Shown: positions 61,087 to 64,000 of the stretch, piece after piece
Position numbering within the stretch: position 1 is the first letter of the stretch
How the letters are laid out: every line of letters begins with the position of its first letter
Source of the DNA: Paenalcaligenes hominis_A
GTDB taxonomy: Bacteria > Pseudomonadota > Gammaproteobacteria > Burkholderiales > Burkholderiaceae_B
NCBI RefSeq assembly: GCF_041359055.1
Contig: NZ_JBGJKZ010000001.1
Span: 744,001-808,000, forward strand
Length of the DNA: 64,000 nucleotides
Reading direction: 5' to 3'
Translations under genes and position numbers: made by a program
The notes under the pieces: generated by a model
Database searches by the model: none
The model's input: only the letters and a program-made list of their open reading frames with translations
Told to the model about the DNA's origin: nothing

Positions 61087-61205
61087 GGCGGGCAAAAGCC
61101 GAATAAGAAGTAAAAAGATCGTATGATAAACAGTTTAGATTGAACTGATCGATAAAGTAAATTAAGTCGCTTTTTTCAAATACACCTGAATGAAAAGGGA
61201 GCACC

Positions 61206-61973
61206 ATGGCAGAATTGGTAAAGGTAGACATTCAAGATCAAGTGCTAATCATTACGCTAAATCGTCCTGAGGCTCGTAATGCAGTGAATTACGAAACGGC
61301 AGTACAGTTAGCAGCAGCATTAGATGAGCTGGACGCCAATCCAGATCTTACTGTTGGGATTTTAACAGGCGCAAATAATACATTTTGTGCGGGGATGGAT
61401 TTAAAAGCATTTGCTAAAGACGGCCAGCGCCCTTATGTGGGTCGTCGTGGCTTTGCTGGCATTTGTGAGCAACCCCCACGTAAACCGCTAATTGCAGCCA
61501 TTGAAGGCTATGCGTTAGCGGGGGGCTTAGAAATTGCCATGGCTTGTGACATGATTGTAGCGGGGGCTAGCGCTAAATTTGGTTTGCCTGAAACCAAACG
61601 CGGTATTGTGCCTGGGTCAGGCGGCATGTTGCGTTTGCCTGCTCGCGTTCCATACGTGGTAGCCATGGAGCTGGTCTTAACCGGTGATATGTTCAGCGCG
61701 GAACAAGCAGCGGCGTGGGGGCTAATTAACCGAGTCGTGCCCCACGGCGAGGCTCTACAAGGGGCACTCGACTTAGCGGCTCGTATTAAGGAAAATGGCC
61801 CAATGGCGGTGCAGGTGGCTAAACAAGTGATTTCTCAGTCTAAAGACTGGCCCCAAGAACATATGTTTGATTTGCAGCGCCCCCGCATTGATGCCGTTTT
61901 TGTTTCAGCAGACGCCAAAGAAGGTGCTACTGCTTTTGCAGAAAAACGCAAACCTATTTGGCAAGGAAAATAA
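61206..61973 (+). CDS. Enoyl-CoA hydratase/isomerase family protein (crotonase)
   Basis: A 255-residue crotonase-fold enzyme. NRPEARNAVNYET starts the fold; FCAGMDLKAFA and YALAGGLEIAMACDM form the oxyanion hole and carry one catalytic Glu; FGLPETKRGIVPGSGG carries the second Glu of true hydratases. Both Glu are in place, so hydration of 2-enoyl-CoA is plausible; the exact substrate is not readable. GGGAGC lies upstream of the ATG. Fumarase follows after 58 bases. Confidence 0.9.
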   Translation: MAELVKVDIQDQVLIITLNRPEARNAVNYETAVQLAAALDELDANPDLTVGILTGANNTFCAGMDLKAFAKDGQRPYVGRRGFAGICEQPPRKPLIAAIEGYALAGGLEIAMACDMIVAGASAKFGLPETKRGIVPGSGGMLRLPARVPYVVAMELVLTGDMFSAEQAAAWGLINRVVPHGEALQGALDLAARIKENGPMAVQVAKQVISQSKDWPQEHMFDLQRPRIDAVFVSADAKEGATAFAEKRKPIWQGK

Positions 61974-62031
61974 TCCTGTTTGTTTTGGCTTTGTCACCGC
62001 AAAGCCGTTTGTTTAATTAATACAATACATC

Positions 62032-63555
62032 ATGACAACACTCATTAAAGAAAGCGATTTAATCCAATCCCTGGCGGATGCAGTGCAGTTCATTAGTTTT
62101 TACCATCCTGAAGACTATATTCAACATTTGGCCCGCGCCTACGAGCGAGAGCAAAGCCCAGCAGCTAAAGACGCTATTGCGCAGATTTTGACTAATTCAC
62201 GTATGTCAGCGTTGGGCAAACGTCCTATGTGTCAGGATACCGGTGTAGTCAACGTATTTTTAAAAGTGGGCATGAATGTCCGTTTTGACAGTGAGCGTTC
62301 TTTACAGGAAATCTGTGACGAAGGGGTGCGCCAAGGTTATACCAATCCAGATAATCCTTTACGTGCCTCAGTGTTAGACGATCCTATTTTCGCGCGTAAA
62401 AACACACGTGATAACACCCCCTGTATTGTGAATGTTGAGTTGGTGCCAGGTAACACTATAGAGGTGGGCGTAGCGGCTAAAGGGGGTGGCTCTGAGAACA
62501 AAAGTCGTTTTGCGATGCTTAACCCTAGCGAATCCATTGTTGATTGGGTGGTAGAACAACTGCCTCAAATGGGTGCAGGTTGGTGTCCTCCTGGTGTGCT
62601 GGGTATTGGTGTAGGTGGCACAGCGGAAAAAGCCATGCTGATGGCTAAACAGTCATTGATGGATGACATTGACATGTTTGAGCTGCTAGAGCGTGGCCCC
62701 CAAAACAAACTCGAAGAAATGCGCATTGAAATTTATAACCGTGTGAATGAGTTAGGTATAGGGGCTCAAGGTCTTGGGGGGTTAACTACAGTATTGGATG
62801 TCAAGATTCATACATTCCCCACCCATGCTGCTTCTAAGCCTGTGGCGCTGATTCCAAACTGTGCGGCAACCCGTCATGTGGACTTTGTGTTAGATGGTTC
62901 AGGCCCTGCTACGTTAACCCCACCTTCCATGGATGTTTGGCCTGAAGTAGAATGGGCACCCGATTACAATAAATCCAAACCAGTCAATTTGGACACGCTT
63001 ACCGCCGAAGAGGTGGCTAGCTGGAAGCCAGGCGAGACCTTGCTATTATCTGGTAAAGTCTTAACAGGTCGTGATGCAGCACATAAACGCATTCAAACCT
63101 TATTGGCAGCGGGTGAACCGTTGCCTGTCGATTTTACAAACCGTGTTATTTACTATGTGGGTCCTGTAGATCCAGTGCGTGACGAGGCGGTAGGCCCTGC
63201 CGGTCCTACCACCGCTACCCGTATGGATAGTTTTACTGACATGATGCTAGGTCAAACAGGTTTAATTTCCATGATTGGTAAAGGCGAGCGCGGCCCTAAA
63301 GCCATCGAGGCCATTAAAAAACACAAATCAGCTTCTTTAATGGCTGTGGGCGGAGCCGCTTATTTAGTGTCTAAAGCCATTCAAACAGCAAAGGTAGTGG
63401 GCTTCGAAGACCTTGGCATGGAAGCCATCTATGAGTTTGAAGTTAAAGACATGCCGGTAACGGTAGCGGTGGATTCTCAAGGTGTATCGGTACATAACAC
63501 CGGGCCAGCTCATTGGCGTCAACTGATTAAAGAAATTCCCATTGTGGCGTCTTAA
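62032..63555 (+). CDS. fumA: Class I fumarate hydratase (iron-sulfur)
   Basis: Oxygen-sensitive 4Fe-4S fumarase interconverting fumarate and malate in the TCA cycle; 507 residues. KRPMCQDTGVVNVF holds the first cluster Cys, AAKGGGSENKSRFAML and GGTAEKAMLMAKQS are family blocks, PNCAATRHV and the C-terminal VGPAGPTTATRMD and MIGKGERG segments complete the alpha and beta portions in one chain, as in FumA/FumB. No ribosome-binding site is obvious; a strong terminator follows. Confidence 0.95.
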   Translation: MTTLIKESDLIQSLADAVQFISFYHPEDYIQHLARAYEREQSPAAKDAIAQILTNSRMSALGKRPMCQDTGVVNVFLKVGMNVRFDSERSLQEICDEGVRQGYTNPDNPLRASVLDDPIFARKNTRDNTPCIVNVELVPGNTIEVGVAAKGGGSENKSRFAMLNPSESIVDWVVEQLPQMGAGWCPPGVLGIGVGGTAEKAMLMAKQSLMDDIDMFELLERGPQNKLEEMRIEIYNRVNELGIGAQGLGGLTTVLDVKIHTFPTHAASKPVALIPNCAATRHVDFVLDGSGPATLTPPSMDVWPEVEWAPDYNKSKPVNLDTLTAEEVASWKPGETLLLSGKVLTGRDAAHKRIQTLLAAGEPLPVDFTNRVIYYVGPVDPVRDEAVGPAGPTTATRMDSFTDMMLGQTGLISMIGKGERGPKAIEAIKKHKSASLMAVGGAAYLVSKAIQTAKVVGFEDLGMEAIYEFEVKDMPVTVAVDSQGVSVHNTGPAHWRQLIKEIPIVAS

Positions 63556-63570
63556 TTAGGGACAACCATG

Positions 63571-63597
63571 AAAACCCCGCCTAGGCGGGGTTTTTTT
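63571..63597 (+). terminator. fumA terminator
   Basis: ACCCCGC (63574-63580) pairs with GCGGGGT (63585-63591) around CTAG, flanked by A4 and T7 runs. Strong rho-independent terminator; the A-run also allows function in the opposite direction. Confidence 0.92.
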
Positions 63598-63727
63598 ACT
63601 CTGTTTAGCATAGGATAATAGCTTCTACCGTGTAGAGTGGTGCACGTATTTCGTAGGTCTTTGCTATAGAGCACTAGTGTTTTTTCTTTAAAGCCAACGT
63701 ATGCGTTTGGTTTGAGCTATTACACGC

Positions 63728-63742
63728 TGTCCACAGTGGTCA
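63728..63742. promoter_or_regulatory. Palindrome upstream of the response regulator
   Basis: TGTCCACAGTGGTCA is palindromic at 12 of 14 paired positions. It lies five bases before a candidate -10 TAAAAT (63747-63752), in the spacer of a weak promoter, where an operator would act. Which protein binds is unknown. Confidence 0.4.
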
Positions 63743-63778
63743 AGGCTAAAATAAAACCCGTCATCATAGTGAAAGCAA

Positions 63779-64000
63779 ATGCGAATTTTATTGATTGAAG
63801 ATGAAAAAGAGTTAGCGCACTGGTTAGTTCGAGCTCTAGAGCAGCGTGCGGGCTTTATTGTGGATTGGGCTGCTGATGGCTTACTCGCCTCAAAACGTTT
63901 GCAGGTTGAAGAGTTCGATGCCATTGTGTTGGATTTGGGCTTGCCTTCGCTGAGTGGCGAGGAGGTATTACGTCGGTTGCGTGAACAAGACGTACGCACG
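63779..64000 (+). CDS. OmpR-family response regulator, cut by window edge
   Basis: The first 74 residues of a two-component response regulator. MRILLIEDE provides the acidic pocket and IVLDLGLPSLSGEEVL carries the phospho-accepting Asp and the conserved Pro-x-x-x-Gly. This receiver pattern (IEDEKELAHWL, LDLGLP) is typical of QseB/TctD/PmrA-like OmpR regulators; the DNA-binding domain and the expected sensor kinase lie beyond the edge. No strong ribosome-binding site is visible. Confidence 0.88.
   Translation, partial: MRILLIEDEKELAHWLVRALEQRAGFIVDWAADGLLASKRLQVEEFDAIVLDLGLPSLSGEEVLRRLREQDVRT

Noticed and set aside
61003..61205. T-box leader controlling glyQS
   Set aside because: No T-box sequence or specifier-loop arrangement is visible, and T-boxes are not typical of this group.
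1..64000. CRISPR array, transposon ends, prophage or genomic island
   Set aside because: No regularly spaced repeats, transposase, integrase or compositional break was seen; gene order is that of a conserved chromosome.

Overview
The window looks like core chromosome of a betaproteobacterium in the Burkholderiales, most likely family Alcaligenaceae. The basis is the complete division and cell-wall (dcw) cluster with a murE-murF fusion of the kind known from Bordetella, the glyQ-glyS-gmhB-plsC-metallopeptidase-gloA gene order, a two-subunit glycyl-tRNA synthetase, class I fumarase and a MetNIQ importer. Base composition is moderate (roughly half GC by eye), so a lower-GC relative of Bordetella/Alcaligenes is more likely than Bordetella itself. 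Genus is not decided. I saw no transposase, integrase, phage gene, CRISPR array or rRNA operon.

Layout. 1-1.8 kb: a TetR repressor and an MFS exporter cut by the left edge, with three copies of a shared operator. 1.9-5.6 kb: a four-gene Ceu-type iron-catecholate ABC importer behind a Fur-box-like site. 5.7-7.5 kb: an ABC-F protein (Uup). 7.6-8.0 kb: RNase P RNA. 8.2-26.2 kb: the dcw cluster mraZ-rsmH-ftsL-ftsI-murEF-mraY-murD-ftsW-murG-murC-ddl-ftsQ-ftsA-ftsZ-lpxC, mostly with 1-11 base overlaps, followed by dciA (opposite strand), an M23 peptidase and secA (to 30.5 kb). 30.6-34.6 kb: a module of ESS-type permease, YtcJ-like amidohydrolase and CobW-type GTPase. 34.6-38.7 kb on the minus strand: mgtE, yciA, an M20 amidohydrolase and an inositol-monophosphatase-family gene. 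38.7-43.1 kb on the plus strand: mnmC, a GH31-like glycosidase and tRNA-Lys. 43.1-44.2 kb: two unrecognised genes. 44.4-46.9 kb: metNIQ. 47-49.5 kb on the minus strand: a coiled-coil membrane protein and the murU/amgK sugar-recycling pair. 49.6-54.2 kb: lptD-surA-rsmA. 54.2-61 kb on the minus strand: a fused SpmAB-like membrane protein, then the gloA/ygjP/plsC/gmhB/glyS/glyQ operon. 61.2-63.6 kb: a crotonase and fumarase. From 63.8 kb: an OmpR-type response regulator cut by the right edge.

Most of the window serves envelope construction. The dcw genes make lipid II and the divisome; lpxC and gmhB feed lipopolysaccharide; lptD inserts it; surA folds outer-membrane proteins; secA exports them; amgK/murU recycle muropeptide sugars. 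The less ordinary parts are the TetR/MFS operator set, the ESS-amidohydrolase-CobW module, the divergent GH31 enzyme in a lineage usually described as asaccharolytic, a far-spaced perfect inverted repeat around the glyQS promoter region, and hairpins flanking ftsZ. I did not find a clear new defence or mobile system. Several start codons were moved inward from the longest reading frame on the basis of ribosome-binding sites and family N-termini; these are stated per gene.
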